A DNA stretch of 64,000 nt from Pluralibacter sp. UBA7423. GTDB taxonomy: Bacteria > Pseudomonadota > Gammaproteobacteria > Enterobacterales > Enterobacteriaceae. This document shows, piece by piece, positions 53,977-63,786 of the stretch. The stretch covers positions 217,151-281,150 of the forward strand of contig DKMD01000018.1 in the NCBI GenBank assembly GCA_002470465.1, given 5' to 3'. Under the pieces are notes generated by a model. It searched no databases. It saw only the letters and a program-made list of their open reading frames with translations, and was not told where the DNA came from. Position 1 is the first letter of the stretch, and each line of letters opens with the position of its first letter. The translations under genes and the position numbers were made by a program.

Positions 53977-55308
53977 TTATGATTGTCTGACCACAATGCG
54001 TGGCGTATTAAGTTGCTGAATCAGTTCCTGAAGCGACTGCAAAATATTGCTGGCCCAGAAGCGGCCTTCGCGCGTTAAGCGGATGCAATTGGAGGCATCT
54101 TTGGTCAGGCCTGCTTTATGCCACTGCGCCAGCAGCGGGGCGAGTTCCGCTGCGTGAGGGGTGAGTTCAGCCAGCGGGATACGAGCGGTTTCGACGCCAG
54201 CCTGCAGCGCGTGCCGCCACTGAAAGCCTTGCTCCGAAGTACGCATCATCATCATGAGCGGTTTTTTTCCGGCGGCGATAGCGTCATGCCAGGCGTTAAG
54301 GTTGCGCTCGACCATCCACGACCAGCCGTTGACCGATCCGCCAGCCCCTGATCCCAGCGCCAGGCAGTCTGCACCTTGTTTTATCAGCAGGTTGTACAGG
54401 TTGCGCTCACGGGTGGTACGCGCCCAGTGGCTGTTGCTGATGCAGCGCCATCCAGCCTGCTCCATAAATTCATAGCCCTGAAGATAGAGATCGCGACGCC
54501 CGGCGGGAGAGGGAAGGGTGACGCGTCCGGCGGCCACAGCTTTACCCAGCGGGGTTTGTGGCAGCAGGTTTAGCGCGTACAGATCGACACCGTCCAGGCC
54601 GATATCCCGGGCAATGGCTAAATCTTCCGCCCACAATTCTGCACTCTGCCCCGGCAGACCAAACAGCAGGTCGCACACTACCGCTGCGCGATCGCGCTTC
54701 ACCAGCCCTTCCATAAAGGCGCGTGCCGTCGGGCCATCGGAGGTCCGGGCCATTTTTTTACGGATTTTGCTGTTGAAAGACTGAATACCAATGGAGAACC
54801 GATTGGCGCCCGCATCCAGACAGGCATCAATGCGATTATCATCAAAATTCAGTACCCGGCCTTCAATCGTGATTTCGCAATCGGGCGCCAGCGCCAGCTG
54901 TTCACGCAAGGCGGTGATAATACGGCCAAGATCGCGCGCAGAGAGGGCGGAAGGAGTCCCGCCGCCGAAATAGACAGCATGAATGGGGGCCGACTGATGA
55001 AGAGGACTGTCGGCTTCCATCGCGATTTCACGCAGCAGGGCATCGGTGTAAAGGGCACAATGATCTTCTTCAAAGCGATTCTGGTAGAAGCCACAAAAGG
55101 TGCAGTGCGTGGCGCAAAAGGGAATATGCAAATAAAGAAGTCGTTTGCGGGCAGGCGTTGCCTGGTTCAGCAGCCCCTGCCAGCTGGACTGAAGGGCTTC
55201 TTTGGCGACAGGCATCGCGCCGCGCCACGGCATGGTGGCATGACGATCTTTAAATGGCTGCCCGCCTTCCTGCGCAAAGTGCGGGGTGAGATCGAGGGGA
55301 GTAATCAT
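53977..55308 (-). CDS. chuW: Radical-SAM heme methyltransferase ChuW/HutW (anaerobilin synthase)
   Basis: A 443-residue radical-SAM enzyme (HemN-like) that opens the heme ring without oxygen in E. coli O157, freeing iron. The cluster cysteines are Cys65, Cys69 and Cys72 in PFCATHCTFCGFYQN. Other marks are AVYFGGGTPSAL and GIQSFNSKIRKKMAR. I start it at 55308 (MITPLDLTPH), with AGGA 12 nt before it, because the frame above that overlaps hmuT. Oxygen-independent action is known for the family; I infer it here from the intact motif. Confidence 0.92.
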   Translation of the reverse strand: MITPLDLTPHFAQEGGQPFKDRHATMPWRGAMPVAKEALQSSWQGLLNQATPARKRLLYLHIPFCATHCTFCGFYQNRFEEDHCALYTDALLREIAMEADSPLHQSAPIHAVYFGGGTPSALSARDLGRIITALREQLALAPDCEITIEGRVLNFDDNRIDACLDAGANRFSIGIQSFNSKIRKKMARTSDGPTARAFMEGLVKRDRAAVVCDLLFGLPGQSAELWAEDLAIARDIGLDGVDLYALNLLPQTPLGKAVAAGRVTLPSPAGRRDLYLQGYEFMEQAGWRCISNSHWARTTRERNLYNLLIKQGADCLALGSGAGGSVNGWSWMVERNLNAWHDAIAAGKKPLMMMMRTSEQGFQWRHALQAGVETARIPLAELTPHAAELAPLLAQWHKAGLTKDASNCIRLTREGRFWASNILQSLQELIQQLNTPRIVVRQS

Positions 55309-55331
55309 TACTGCGTTAAGTCCTTTTTTAC

Positions 55332-56144
55332 TCAGAGCTGCTGGTGCAGCGTTTCCACGGCGTCGGCAATGCGCGGCCCCATGCCCAGGATTAACGCCTG
55401 GTCGATGGTGATAATGCGCTGTTTTTTCCATGCGGCGGTGCGGGTCATGCCTGCGATGGTGCTCAGGCGATTCACATCGCCCTGAACCATTTCGTTCGTG
55501 ACGATGATGACATCAGGATTCGCCGCCAGGATGGCCTCTGCGCTGTAGCTTTTATACTGCGTATGGGTTGCCACATTTTGAGCACCGGCAAGGGTCAGAA
55601 TGGCATCGGCCACGCTGCCCTTTCCCGCGACCTGTGGGGCGCTGCCGCCAGCAGAAAGAATGAACATTGCGCGAACCGGCGTTTTATCGCGATTTGCCTG
55701 TTTCACCCGTTCCAGCCTTTGGCGGATATCAGCGATAAGCGCATTGCTGTTATCCTCAGCGCCCAGAACGCTGCCCAGCGTCTGAATATTGGCAACCATC
55801 CTGTCCAGCGTGGCGGGAACGCGCGGGAGCGTAACAACGTGGATCTTCTGTGCTCGTAGCTGATTCAGCACTACATCCGGACCGGCATCCTGCCAGGTAA
55901 TAAAGGTATCCGGATGCAGCGATAAAATGCCTTCGCTGCTGAGCTGCTTCCAGTAGCCGATGTGAGGCAGGCTGGCGGTTTCCGGTGGCCAGGAGGTTGT
56001 CTCATCTACGCCGACGACGCGCTCACCGACACCAAGGGTAAAAACAATTTCGGTGAGCGAACCGCCGGCAACCACAATACGGTCACCGGCGTGGCTGGCC
56101 GCAGCAACGCAAAGCAGCAAAAGAGCGGTAAGCTTTTTTTTCAT
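55332..56144 (-). CDS. hmuT: Periplasmic heme-binding protein
   Basis: A 270-residue periplasmic binding protein. Signal peptide MKKKLTALLLLCVAAASHA, then GDRIVVAGGSLTEIVFTLGV, the heme-binding first domain, and DVIIVTNEMVQGDVN in the second. It delivers heme to HmuUV. The start at 56144 comes two bases after the hmuR stop; a Met at 56159 is less likely because it would be inside hmuR. Confidence 0.92.
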   Translation of the reverse strand: MKKKLTALLLLCVAAASHAGDRIVVAGGSLTEIVFTLGVGERVVGVDETTSWPPETASLPHIGYWKQLSSEGILSLHPDTFITWQDAGPDVVLNQLRAQKIHVVTLPRVPATLDRMVANIQTLGSVLGAEDNSNALIADIRQRLERVKQANRDKTPVRAMFILSAGGSAPQVAGKGSVADAILTLAGAQNVATHTQYKSYSAEAILAANPDVIIVTNEMVQGDVNRLSTIAGMTRTAAWKKQRIITIDQALILGMGPRIADAVETLHQQL

Positions 56145-56146
56145 GG

Positions 56147-58300
56147 TCAGAACTTCCATGCAAAGCCCACTGCGGCGTTAAAGCCTGCTGCCGGAATGGA
56201 TTCATGGGCGGTTTGATAACGTTTGTCGGTCAGGTTATTGAGGGCAAGGTTGACCTGGTACTGATCCTGCGGTCCAAACTCGGTGTTGAAGGCCAGGTTA
56301 AGCGTTGCCCAGCCCGGGTAGCGTGTCCCGGCATCGCTGGTTTTGTCCGAGGCGCTGGAGGCGGCACGCACAAAGAGATCGGTGGTGATGTTCAGGGTAT
56401 TCCACATTTGAGTGCGCTTCACGCCGACACGCCCGTTGATCAACGGTTCACCGGTATCCCATGTTTTGAGCGTGCTGCCTTCATACTGGCGGCGCAGAAT
56501 ATTCCCGCTCAGATAGGGGGAAACCGCCCAGCCGTTGTATTCCGCGGTAAGCTCCATCCCCCAGGTTTTGGCGCGATCGATGTTGTCATAGTGGTAATAG
56601 CCAGTACGTGAGCTATTGCTGTTGCCGTCACAGATGCTCTGACCGGAACAGGCCATCGAGGCGATGTAATCTTTCGCCTCAGAATAGTAAACCGCGCCGT
56701 CCACGACCCAGAGGTTGCCGTTGTAACGCGCGCCAATTTCATAGTTGTTTGAGTGTTCTGCTTTAAGATCCGGATTGCCATAATTCACCCCACCGCCCGC
56801 AGAGGTTTGCATAAACAGCTGGCTCAGCGTCGGGAAGACGTAGCCTTGCGCAAAGGCCATGCGCAGCTCCAGATTATCGATACCGGAGTAACGCAGGCTG
56901 GTGGAGGTCACCCATTCATTATCGCGTGCGCTGTCGCCCCCGAGCGAAGAAGAGGTTGTCCCGGTCTGCGAGTGCGTGGTGGTTTCATCGCCGGAGGTGA
57001 GCTTTGAGGAGAGCCTGTACTGGCGAGCGCCCAGCGTCCAGGTCCAGCTATCGGCAAACTTCCAGTCGTTCTGCCCAAACACCGACCAGTTTGTCTGTTC
57101 GGAGCGGTTGTGTGCGAGCGTGTTTTTACTGTAGTTGACGGCGGCCGGGAAGCCGCTGGTGCTGGAGGAGTCCGTCGAGCTTTGGGATGTCTGCTTAACC
57201 GTGTCTCGCTGATACTGAGCGCCCAGCACCAGATTGTTATCGCCCGGAAGGCTGAAGTTTGATTGCAGCGTAACGCCCTGCGTCTCCTGCTTATCTTGCG
57301 AACGGGTCCGGTTCGCCACGCGCAGATCGCCGATCATCGGGCTACCGGTTGGCGTGTTGACGGCAACATTATTCTCAAATTTACGTTTGATATTTTGCGT
57401 GTAGGCATCAACGTGCAGGGTTTTCAGGTAGTCGCCCGCGACGTCAAAATCATAGAACAGGCCCACTTTTTCACGCTTTAGCTCCGGGAGCTTAACGCTG
57501 AACTCTTCGTAGGTGGGATCGTCGTACCAGGTCTGGGTGCTCAGCTCATAGCGGTCGACCGAGAGCCCGAACTTGTGGCGGTCTACGGTGTAACCCAGCC
57601 ATACGCCCTGGCTGTTGTTACGAAAAGAGGTGTTCGGCAGGCGACCATCCGGCGTATCCCGGTTGCCCTGATCGGAGTAACTCCCGTTGATACGATAATC
57701 GAATTGCCCGATGCTGCCCCAGGCGGCGGCAGATTCCTCCCAGCCCGCGGTCGCTGAGTTGTAGGTGGCCTTCACCACGCCGGCTAACGGTTTGTCGCCC
57801 CCTTTTTTCGTGATGAAGTTGACGACACCGCCAATCGCCTGTGAGCCATACAGAACCGAGTAGGGGCCTTTCACCACTTCAATACGCTCTAATGCGGATT
57901 CATCTATTAGCAGCCCCGCACCGTAGTTTTGACCTGCGCGCTGGTAGGTAACCTCCTGACCATCAATCAGGATCAGCACGCGTGAAGAAGCTTCGCCGCG
58001 GATGCGAATTTGTTTGCGGCCCGCCAGGGCGTTGTCCGTAACTTCAACGCCGGGAATGTCCTGCAGGTCGTCGGCAATAGAGGTGCTCGTGGATTTCTCC
58101 AGCGTCTCGCGATCGATAACCTGGACTGTCGCCGGGCTGCTCCAGAGGGTGCTTTCCGAACGATTCGCGGTAACCACCAGCGTCTCTTCAGTGCTCGCTT
58201 TCGTCTGTGCTGTCGTCAAAGAAGCGGCACTGGCTGTGCCTGCCATCAAAACTGAAATTGTGGAGAGCATAACGCGCCCCTGACAAGTCCTTCGCATCAT
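56147..58300 (-). CDS. hmuR: TonB-dependent heme/hemoglobin receptor
   Basis: A 717-residue outer-membrane receptor. Signal peptide up to TASA (about residue 25), TonB box ETLVVTANR, plug domain (about 50-170; IPGVEVTDN, RIRGEASSRVLILIDGQ), then a 22-strand barrel ending in Phe (AAVGFAWKF). The FRAP/NPNL-type motif of heme receptors reads YVFPTLSQLF and NPDLKAEHSN here. It imports heme with TonB-ExbBD. It heads the heme operon; a Fur-like box lies 15-35 bp upstream of the start at 58300. A closer Met at 58270 would give a signal peptide without its basic start. Confidence 0.92.
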   Translation of the reverse strand: MMRRTCQGRVMLSTISVLMAGTASAASLTTAQTKASTEETLVVTANRSESTLWSSPATVQVIDRETLEKSTSTSIADDLQDIPGVEVTDNALAGRKQIRIRGEASSRVLILIDGQEVTYQRAGQNYGAGLLIDESALERIEVVKGPYSVLYGSQAIGGVVNFITKKGGDKPLAGVVKATYNSATAGWEESAAAWGSIGQFDYRINGSYSDQGNRDTPDGRLPNTSFRNNSQGVWLGYTVDRHKFGLSVDRYELSTQTWYDDPTYEEFSVKLPELKREKVGLFYDFDVAGDYLKTLHVDAYTQNIKRKFENNVAVNTPTGSPMIGDLRVANRTRSQDKQETQGVTLQSNFSLPGDNNLVLGAQYQRDTVKQTSQSSTDSSSTSGFPAAVNYSKNTLAHNRSEQTNWSVFGQNDWKFADSWTWTLGARQYRLSSKLTSGDETTTHSQTGTTSSSLGGDSARDNEWVTSTSLRYSGIDNLELRMAFAQGYVFPTLSQLFMQTSAGGGVNYGNPDLKAEHSNNYEIGARYNGNLWVVDGAVYYSEAKDYIASMACSGQSICDGNSNSSRTGYYHYDNIDRAKTWGMELTAEYNGWAVSPYLSGNILRRQYEGSTLKTWDTGEPLINGRVGVKRTQMWNTLNITTDLFVRAASSASDKTSDAGTRYPGWATLNLAFNTEFGPQDQYQVNLALNNLTDKRYQTAHESIPAAGFNAAVGFAWKF

Positions 58301-58316
58301 AAACGTGAACCTTGAT

Positions 58317-58348
58317 TTTAATGATAATTAATATCGTTCGCATTTATA
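58317..58348 (-). promoter_or_regulatory. Fur-like box and promoter of the heme operon
   Basis: TTTTAATGATAATTAATATC around 58317-58335 matches much of the Fur consensus GATAATGATAATCATTATC. A possible -10 TATAAAT (58348-58342, - strand) has TGGACG 17 bp upstream (58371-58366). Fur with iron would then block transcription. Promoter elements are weak by eye. Confidence 0.65.
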
Positions 58349-58399
58349 CAAAGGGCGTGCGGGGACGTCCAGACGTGAAGATGTAAAACGAATGCAACT

Positions 58400-58413
58400 T
58401 TGATTTGCGTCAA
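58400..58413. promoter_or_regulatory. FNR-like site upstream of the heme operon
   Basis: TTGAT-TTGC-GTCAA matches the FNR consensus TTGAT-N4-ATCAA at 9 of 10 positions. It lies 85 bp from the hmuR promoter region and would be about -70 from the putative start, near a common class I distance. It could instead act on cueR. Confidence 0.5.
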
Positions 58414-58609
58414 TTCGTAACGGAAGGTAAGCAATTTTCTGTGAGCTACATCACGTTGGGAAAATACGGTGCGGCTAACAACCGCTTGAAACATGAGGGA
58501 TATATTTTTTAAACATGCAGATTGTCTTCGTAAGAGGTTGGTTCTTACCGGGTTGGCCTTACAATAAGCAGAGGTGGGTCTGCGAGGTGACAGCCCTGTG
58601 GGGGGAAAA

Positions 58610-59017
58610 ATGAATATCAGCGATGTGGCGAAAAAAACCGGCCTGACCAGTAAAGCGATTCGTTTTTACGAGGAGAAGGGCCTGGTCACACCGCCGCTGC
58701 GCAGCGATAACGGCTACCGCAGCTACTCACAAAAACATCTGGATGAGCTGACGCTGCTGCGTCAGGCCCGCCAGGTGGGATTCAATCTGGAAGAGTGCGG
58801 GGAACTGGTGAATCTGTTTAACGATCCGGCTCGCCACAGCGCGGATGTCAAAGCGCGTACCTTGCAGAAGGTGGCGGATATTGAGCAGCATATTAAGGAA
58901 TTGCAGGGAATGCGTGAACAGCTACTGGCGCTGGCGGAGGCCTGTCCCGGCGATGACAGCGCCGACTGCCCGATTATCGATAATCTTTCCGGCTGCTGTC
59001 ATCGTAAAAAAAGTTAG
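58610..59017 (+). CDS. cueR: Copper-responsive MerR-family activator CueR
   Basis: A 135-residue regulator, the E. coli length. MerR helix-turn-helix (1-40), long dimer helix, and the copper-binding Cys112 and Cys120 ([11 protein letters not shown]), plus CCHRKKS at the end. It activates copA and cueO by twisting promoters with long spacers. The start at 58610 has GGGGGG upstream. It overlaps the converging ybbJ by 4 bp. Its target copA is on the other side of the heme operon. Confidence 0.96.
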   Translation: MNISDVAKKTGLTSKAIRFYEEKGLVTPPLRSDNGYRSYSQKHLDELTLLRQARQVGFNLEECGELVNLFNDPARHSADVKARTLQKVADIEQHIKELQGMREQLLALAEACPGDDSADCPIIDNLSGCCHRKKS

Positions 59018-59469
59018 TGCAGGCGAACCTTCAGCGTAATCCCTTCCACGGCAATCACTTCCACGCGGGCGCCCGCGGGGAGATCGTCATCGGCGGTCAC
59101 CGGCCATGAACTGTCGCCCACGCGCATATGCCCGCGTCCGTTGCTGAGTGCGGAGTCCAGGGTAAAGACTTTTCCGACAAGCTGCTGACCGCGCTGATTG
59201 AGCTGGCTGTCGGCCCGTGGCTGCTGTCTGACACGGCTTGCCAGCCAGCGCCACCAGAGCCATGCGGCGAGTAGCGTTAAGACGGCGAAAAGCGCGCCTT
59301 GCCACTCCCAGCCAAACGGCAGCAGCCAGACCAGCAGTCCGGTGACGATCGCCGCCACGCCGCTCCACAGCAGATAGCCATTCCCGCCGAGCATTTCCGC
59401 CGCCAGCAGCACGCCGCCGAGGCTTAACCAAAAAATATGCGGGTGAACGAGCAGGGCGTCGATCATCAT
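59014..59469 (-). CDS. ybbJ: NfeD-family membrane protein YbbJ
   Basis: A 151-residue NfeD-like protein: membrane segments at about 5-60 and 58-75, then the OB-fold C-terminal domain ([23 protein letters not shown], split). NfeD proteins pair with SPFH proteins; here it overlaps qmcA by 4 bp (59466-59469). Its other end overlaps cueR by 4 bp. Confidence 0.93.
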   Translation of the reverse strand: MMIDALLVHPHIFWLSLGGVLLAAEMLGGNGYLLWSGVAAIVTGLLVWLLPFGWEWQGALFAVLTLLAAWLWWRWLASRVRQQPRADSQLNQRGQQLVGKVFTLDSALSNGRGHMRVGDSSWPVTADDDLPAGARVEVIAVEGITLKVRLH

Positions 59470-60380
59470 TTTCTCCGTTCGCTGGCGCTGTCTTTCACCA
59501 GTTCAGCGATCCCGGCAATGGAGCCCATCAGGCTGCTGGCATCCAGTGGCATCATCACCACTTTGCTGTTGTTGGCCGAGCCAATCTGCTGCAGCGCGTC
59601 GGTGTATTTCTGTGCCACGAAGTAGTTCACCGCCTGAATATCCCCGGCGGCGATGGCTTCGGATACCATCTGCGTGGCGCGGGCTTCCGCCTCGGCGGAA
59701 CGTTCACGGGCTTCAGCCTGCAGGAATGCGGACTGACGTTCGCCTTCCGCTTTCAGGATCTTCGACTGCTTCTCACCTTCGGCTTTGACGATCTGCGCCT
59801 GGCGGATCCCTTCGGCCTCCAGAATATAGGCACGCTTGGTTCGTTCAGCTTTCATCTGGGCGTTCATCGCATCAATCAGCTCGGCCGGTGGACGCACGTC
59901 GCGAATTTCGATACGGGTGATTTTAATCCCCCACGGATTCGTGGCTTCATCGACGATATGCAGCAGACGGGTGTTGATGTTGTCGCGCTGGGAGAGCATT
60001 TCATCGAGCTCCATCGAGCCAAGCACGGTACGGATATTGGTCATCGTCAGGTTGATGATCGCAAGCTCCAGGTTGCTCACTTCGTACGCCGCTTTGGGGG
60101 CATCAATCACCTGAATAAAGCAGACTGCGTCGATGGCTACATTGGCGTTATCTTTAGAGATGATTTCCTGAGAAGGGATATCCAGCACCTGCTCCATCAT
60201 ATTAATTTTGCGGCCGATGCGATCCATAAACGGCACCACCAGGCTCAGGCCGGGCTGCAAGGTTTTGGTATAACGACCAAAACGCTCAACGGTCCACTGA
60301 TAGCCCTGAGGAACAATCTTGACGCCGGCGCCGACAATCACCAGCGCGACGAAGATCAGGACGGGAATAAAGACGAGCAT
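59466..60380 (-). CDS. qmcA: SPFH-family membrane protein QmcA
   Basis: A 304-residue protein with one N-terminal membrane segment (2-22) and an SPFH domain with [19 protein letters not shown] and [20 protein letters not shown]. The C-terminal coiled coil is rich in Glu, Ala and Arg ([13 protein letters not shown]). It forms membrane scaffolds; overproduction of QmcA suppresses loss of FtsH and HtpX in E. coli. Coupled with ybbJ. It is divergent from fetA. Confidence 0.94.
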   Translation of the reverse strand: MLVFIPVLIFVALVIVGAGVKIVPQGYQWTVERFGRYTKTLQPGLSLVVPFMDRIGRKINMMEQVLDIPSQEIISKDNANVAIDAVCFIQVIDAPKAAYEVSNLELAIINLTMTNIRTVLGSMELDEMLSQRDNINTRLLHIVDEATNPWGIKITRIEIRDVRPPAELIDAMNAQMKAERTKRAYILEAEGIRQAQIVKAEGEKQSKILKAEGERQSAFLQAEARERSAEAEARATQMVSEAIAAGDIQAVNYFVAQKYTDALQQIGSANNSKVVMMPLDASSLMGSIAGIAELVKDSASERRK

Positions 60381-60516
60381 GAAAAACCTCCTGTTTTTGC
60401 AAGGCGGCCGACTGCCTTCGTCAGCCCGATACCTGAAAGTATAACTTTTATCCTTCTCAGCGCGAAGGGCGCAGGCCTACAATACCGACGGAATAAGCGC
60501 GAAAAATGAGAAAAGA

Positions 60517-61185
60517 ATGAAGGCATTATTACAGGTCAACCAACTGGGTTTTAAGCCCGACGGCATTCCGCTGTTAAATAACATCAATCTGGTATTACGC
60601 GAAGGGCAGTTCACTCTGATAACGGGCCCTTCCGGCAGTGGGAAAAGTACGCTGCTAAAAATTATCGCTTCGCTGCTGAGCCCGACGTCAGGATCCATCC
60701 TTTATTGCGGTGAGGATATTACGCGCCTCTCTCCTGAAACCTATCGCCAGCAGGTTTCGTACTGCGCGCAAACCCCTGCGCTGTTTGGCGATACGGTATA
60801 CGACAATTTACTTTTTCCGTGGCAAATACGCGATCGGCGCCCACAGCCGGAAAAATTGCTGGCCGATCTGGCGCAATTTAATTTGCCGGAAGAGACGCTG
60901 AAAAAATCAATTAATGAACTGTCTGGCGGGGAAAAACAGCGTATTTCGCTGATTCGGAATCTGCAATTTTTACCCAGAGTATTATTGCTGGATGAAATAA
61001 CCAGCGCACTGGATGAGAGTAATAAGCATAACGTGAACGAGATTATTCAGCGCTACGTGAAAGAGCAGGGCGTGGGCCTGCTGTGGGTCACCCATGACGC
61101 TGGTGAAATCGGTCATGCGGACGATGTGATTACCCTTAAACCGCATGCGGGTGGCATGGAGGAGCAGATTCATGACCGGGCATAA
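60517..61185 (+). CDS. fetA: Iron-export ABC ATPase FetA
   Basis: A 222-residue ATPase (YbbL): Walker A GPSGSGKST, signature LSGGEKQR, Walker B LLLDEITSALD. With FetB it exports iron and lowers peroxide damage in E. coli. Its 3' end overlaps fetB by 14 bp. Confidence 0.94.
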   Translation: MKALLQVNQLGFKPDGIPLLNNINLVLREGQFTLITGPSGSGKSTLLKIIASLLSPTSGSILYCGEDITRLSPETYRQQVSYCAQTPALFGDTVYDNLLFPWQIRDRRPQPEKLLADLAQFNLPEETLKKSINELSGGEKQRISLIRNLQFLPRVLLLDEITSALDESNKHNVNEIIQRYVKEQGVGLLWVTHDAGEIGHADDVITLKPHAGGMEEQIHDRA

Positions 61186-61951
61186 CATTTCCAATGAATC
61201 GCTGGCGTTATCCATGGTGCTGGTGCTGGTGGCGATTATCGTCAGCTACCGGGAAAAGCTGACGCTGGAAAAAGACATTCTCTGGAGCATCTGCCGGGCG
61301 GTGGTGCAGCTGGTTGCGGTGGGGTACGTGCTGAAAACGATTTTCAGCGTTAACGATGCGATTCTCACCCTGCTGATGGTGCTGTTCATCTGCTTCAACG
61401 CCGCGTACAACGCGCAAAAGCGCAGTAAATACATCAGCCATGCGTTTGTCTCTTCTTTTATCGCCATTACCACCGGGGCCGGGCTGACCCTGGCCGTGCT
61501 GATTTTTTCCGGGGCGATTACCTTCACGCCGATGCAGGTGATCCCGATTTCCGGGATGATTGCGGGCAATGCGATGATTGCCGTAGGGCTGTGCTACAAC
61601 AATCTTGGCCAGCGCTTTAGCAGCCAACAGCAGCAAATTCAGGAAAAATTGAGCCTCGGCGCTACGCCGAAAGTGGCTTCGCAGCATCTGATTCGCGAGA
61701 GCATTCGCGCGTCGCTGATCCCGACGGTGGATTCCGCTAAAACGGTGGGGCTGGTGAGCTTACCAGGGATGATGTCGGGGCTGATTTTTGCCGGAATAGA
61801 CCCGGTGAAGGCGATTAAGTATCAGATAATGGTGACCTTTATGTTGCTCTCGACCGCAAGCCTGTCGACCATTATTGCCTGCTACCTGACCTACCGGAAA
61901 TTCTACAACTCGCGCCATCAGCTGGTGGTGAAGCAGCTGAAAAAGCCGTAG
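61172..61951 (+). CDS. fetB: Iron-export ABC permease FetB
   Basis: A 259-residue membrane protein (YbbM, UPF0014 family) of the E. coli length with about seven segments. Family marks are PISGMIAGNAMIAVGLCYNNL and LVSLPGMMSGLIFAGIDPV (each trimmed). The start at 61172 has GGAGGAG upstream, inside fetA. A REP element follows. Confidence 0.94.
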   Translation: MTGHNISNESLALSMVLVLVAIIVSYREKLTLEKDILWSICRAVVQLVAVGYVLKTIFSVNDAILTLLMVLFICFNAAYNAQKRSKYISHAFVSSFIAITTGAGLTLAVLIFSGAITFTPMQVIPISGMIAGNAMIAVGLCYNNLGQRFSSQQQQIQEKLSLGATPKVASQHLIRESIRASLIPTVDSAKTVGLVSLPGMMSGLIFAGIDPVKAIKYQIMVTFMLLSTASLSTIIACYLTYRKFYNSRHQLVVKQLKKP

Positions 61952-61974
61952 TCGTTTGATGACCCCCGGCGGTT

Positions 61975-62068
61975 GATTGCCTGATGCGCTTCACTTATCA
62001 GGCCTACGGGGCACCAGGCAGATTTGGTTTTTGTAGGCCGGGTAAGGCGAAGACGCCACCCGGCAATG
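61975..62068. repeat. BIME between fetB and cnoX
   Basis: Two REP-like units, ATTGCCTGATGCGCTTCAC...ATCAGGCCTA and GTAGGCCGGGTAAGGCGAA...CACCCGGCAA, in the convergent gap. Confidence 0.78.
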
Positions 62069-62074
62069 TGTCAG

Positions 62075-62929
62075 TTAATAAAGCAAAGAATAGAGCTGAC
62101 GGCGGTATTTCGCCGCCAGCGCATCGCCGGTGCCCAGCGCCGCCAGAATTTCCTGCAGCATCTTGCGTGCCTGGCCATCTGCCGCGCCAAGATCCTTTTT
62201 AAGATGGCTGAACAGCAGCTCCAGCGCTTCTTCGTTACGCCCAACCTGATGCAGCTGGAGCGCCAGCTGAGAGGCCAGCGCCGCATCCTGCGGGTTGGCT
62301 TCCACCTGCAGCTGCAGCTGCTGGATTTCCGGCGTATCGGCGGCCTGTTTCAGCAGCTCAATCTGTGCGACCAGCCCCTGATAGCGGGTGTCCTGATCCT
62401 GCAGCGGCACGGTTTTCAGGGTGGCTTCGGCGTCTTCCGAGCGGTTCAGCGCAATCTGGGTTTCCGCGAGCAACAGGCCAATCTGGCTGTCCTGATTTGA
62501 CATTTGCCAGGCCTCTTTCAGCAGCGGCAGCGCGTCGGCGTAATTGCCTTCCTGCATCAGGGCCATTGCCTGCTGGGCCTTAAGTTCTTCTTCACGCGGC
62601 AGCACTTTATCGAGCAGGTTACGGATAACCTCTTCCGGCTGCGGGCCCTGGAAACCGTCTACCGGCTGGCCGTTCTGGAACAGATAGACCGTTGGGATCG
62701 CGCGCAGGCCGAACTGGGAGGCAATCATCTGTTCGGCGTCGCAGTCGAGCTTCGCCAGAATAAACTGGCCCTGGTACTGATTCGCAAGACCTTCCAGCAC
62801 GGGAGTTAACTGCTCGCAGTGCTGGCTGCGCGGCGACCAGAAGTAGAACAGGACGGGCACGGTCGCAGACTGCTCCAGCGTCTGGTGCAGGTTCGCTTCG
62901 GTAATGTTAACGATATATTGTGCAGACAT
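62075..62929 (-). CDS. cnoX: Chaperedoxin CnoX (YbbN)
   Basis: A 284-residue protein, the E. coli length. An N-terminal thioredoxin fold (1-110) has Ser35-Gln-His-Cys38 in place of CxxC, as in CnoX. C-terminal TPR repeats follow (about 115-284). It holds proteins during hypochlorous acid stress and passes them to DnaK and GroEL. Same direction as ybbO and tesA. Confidence 0.95.
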   Translation of the reverse strand: MSAQYIVNITEANLHQTLEQSATVPVLFYFWSPRSQHCEQLTPVLEGLANQYQGQFILAKLDCDAEQMIASQFGLRAIPTVYLFQNGQPVDGFQGPQPEEVIRNLLDKVLPREEELKAQQAMALMQEGNYADALPLLKEAWQMSNQDSQIGLLLAETQIALNRSEDAEATLKTVPLQDQDTRYQGLVAQIELLKQAADTPEIQQLQLQVEANPQDAALASQLALQLHQVGRNEEALELLFSHLKKDLGAADGQARKMLQEILAALGTGDALAAKYRRQLYSLLY

Positions 62930-62987
62930 GAGGCGTTCTCTTTAGTCGATTTCTCTGTTACATGGGGGCGAAGGCGAAACCTTCAAC

Positions 62988-63758
62988 TCAGCCCCGCAGA
63001 ATTTTGTCCATCATCCGGCCCGGCAGAAGGCGTTTAAGCACCATCACCGCGTGGGTCACCATCGTCACCGGATAGCGCATCTTCGGCTTCTCGCTGGTGA
63101 AAGCATGGCGCACTTTTTCAACCACTGCCTCCGGCCCAAGGGTAAAGCGTGCGGCAATACCTGGATTTTCGACGGGCTTATCGGCCTGAGTCTGGTTGAC
63201 GTTTTCCGTGAAGCGGGTGCGGATGGGCCCCGGTTCAATCAGGCTCACCTTAATGCCGCTATGGCACAGCTCCATGCGCAGAGCATCTGACCAGGCTTCC
63301 AGCGCGTATTTGCTGGCGGCATAAGCGCCGCGGCCCGGGGTCGAAATCAGCCCCATTACCGAAGAGGTCATGACGATACGGCCTTCAGCATGCGGCACCA
63401 TGGCGGGCAGCAGGCGCATGGTGAGCTGATGCGCACCAAAGAAGTTGGCGGAAAACTGCTGCTCAAGCTGCGGGCGGGTGATGGTGTTGAGCGGGCCATA
63501 CAGGCCAAAACCGGCGTTATTGAAAATGCCGTACAGGCGATTACCGGTAAGCTGAATGATATCGTCGGCCGCACGGTCCACGCTTTCCGGCGAATCCAGA
63601 TCGAGCAGAATGCCCGTGAACCCCATACCCGACATCCGCGCTACGTCTTCCGGCTTGCGGCAGGCGGCCAGCACCTGAAAGCCCTGACGCTTCAGTTCCT
63701 GCGCGCTTTCCAGCCCAATTCCGCTGGAACATCCTGTAATTAAGACCGTTTTTTGCAT
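62988..63758 (-). CDS. ybbO: Short-chain dehydrogenase YbbO
   Basis: A 256-residue SDR. Cofactor motif TGCSSGIG (8-15), NNAG (near 86), the catalytic Ser near SSVMG and YAASK. E. coli YbbO reduces medium and long-chain aldehydes with NADPH. It lies 28 bp downstream of tesA, so the two form an operon linked to lipid handling, followed by cnoX. Confidence 0.92.
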   Translation of the reverse strand: MQKTVLITGCSSGIGLESAQELKRQGFQVLAACRKPEDVARMSGMGFTGILLDLDSPESVDRAADDIIQLTGNRLYGIFNNAGFGLYGPLNTITRPQLEQQFSANFFGAHQLTMRLLPAMVPHAEGRIVMTSSVMGLISTPGRGAYAASKYALEAWSDALRMELCHSGIKVSLIEPGPIRTRFTENVNQTQADKPVENPGIAARFTLGPEAVVEKVRHAFTSEKPKMRYPVTMVTHAVMVLKRLLPGRMMDKILRG

Positions 63759-63786
63759 AACTTTACCTGAGGATAACGCCTGAGTT

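Noticed and set aside
58530..58548. Inverted repeat GTAAGA-N7-TCTTAC before cueR as a possible operator
   Set aside because: Does not resemble the CueR site seen at copA, and six-base arms are too short to assign.
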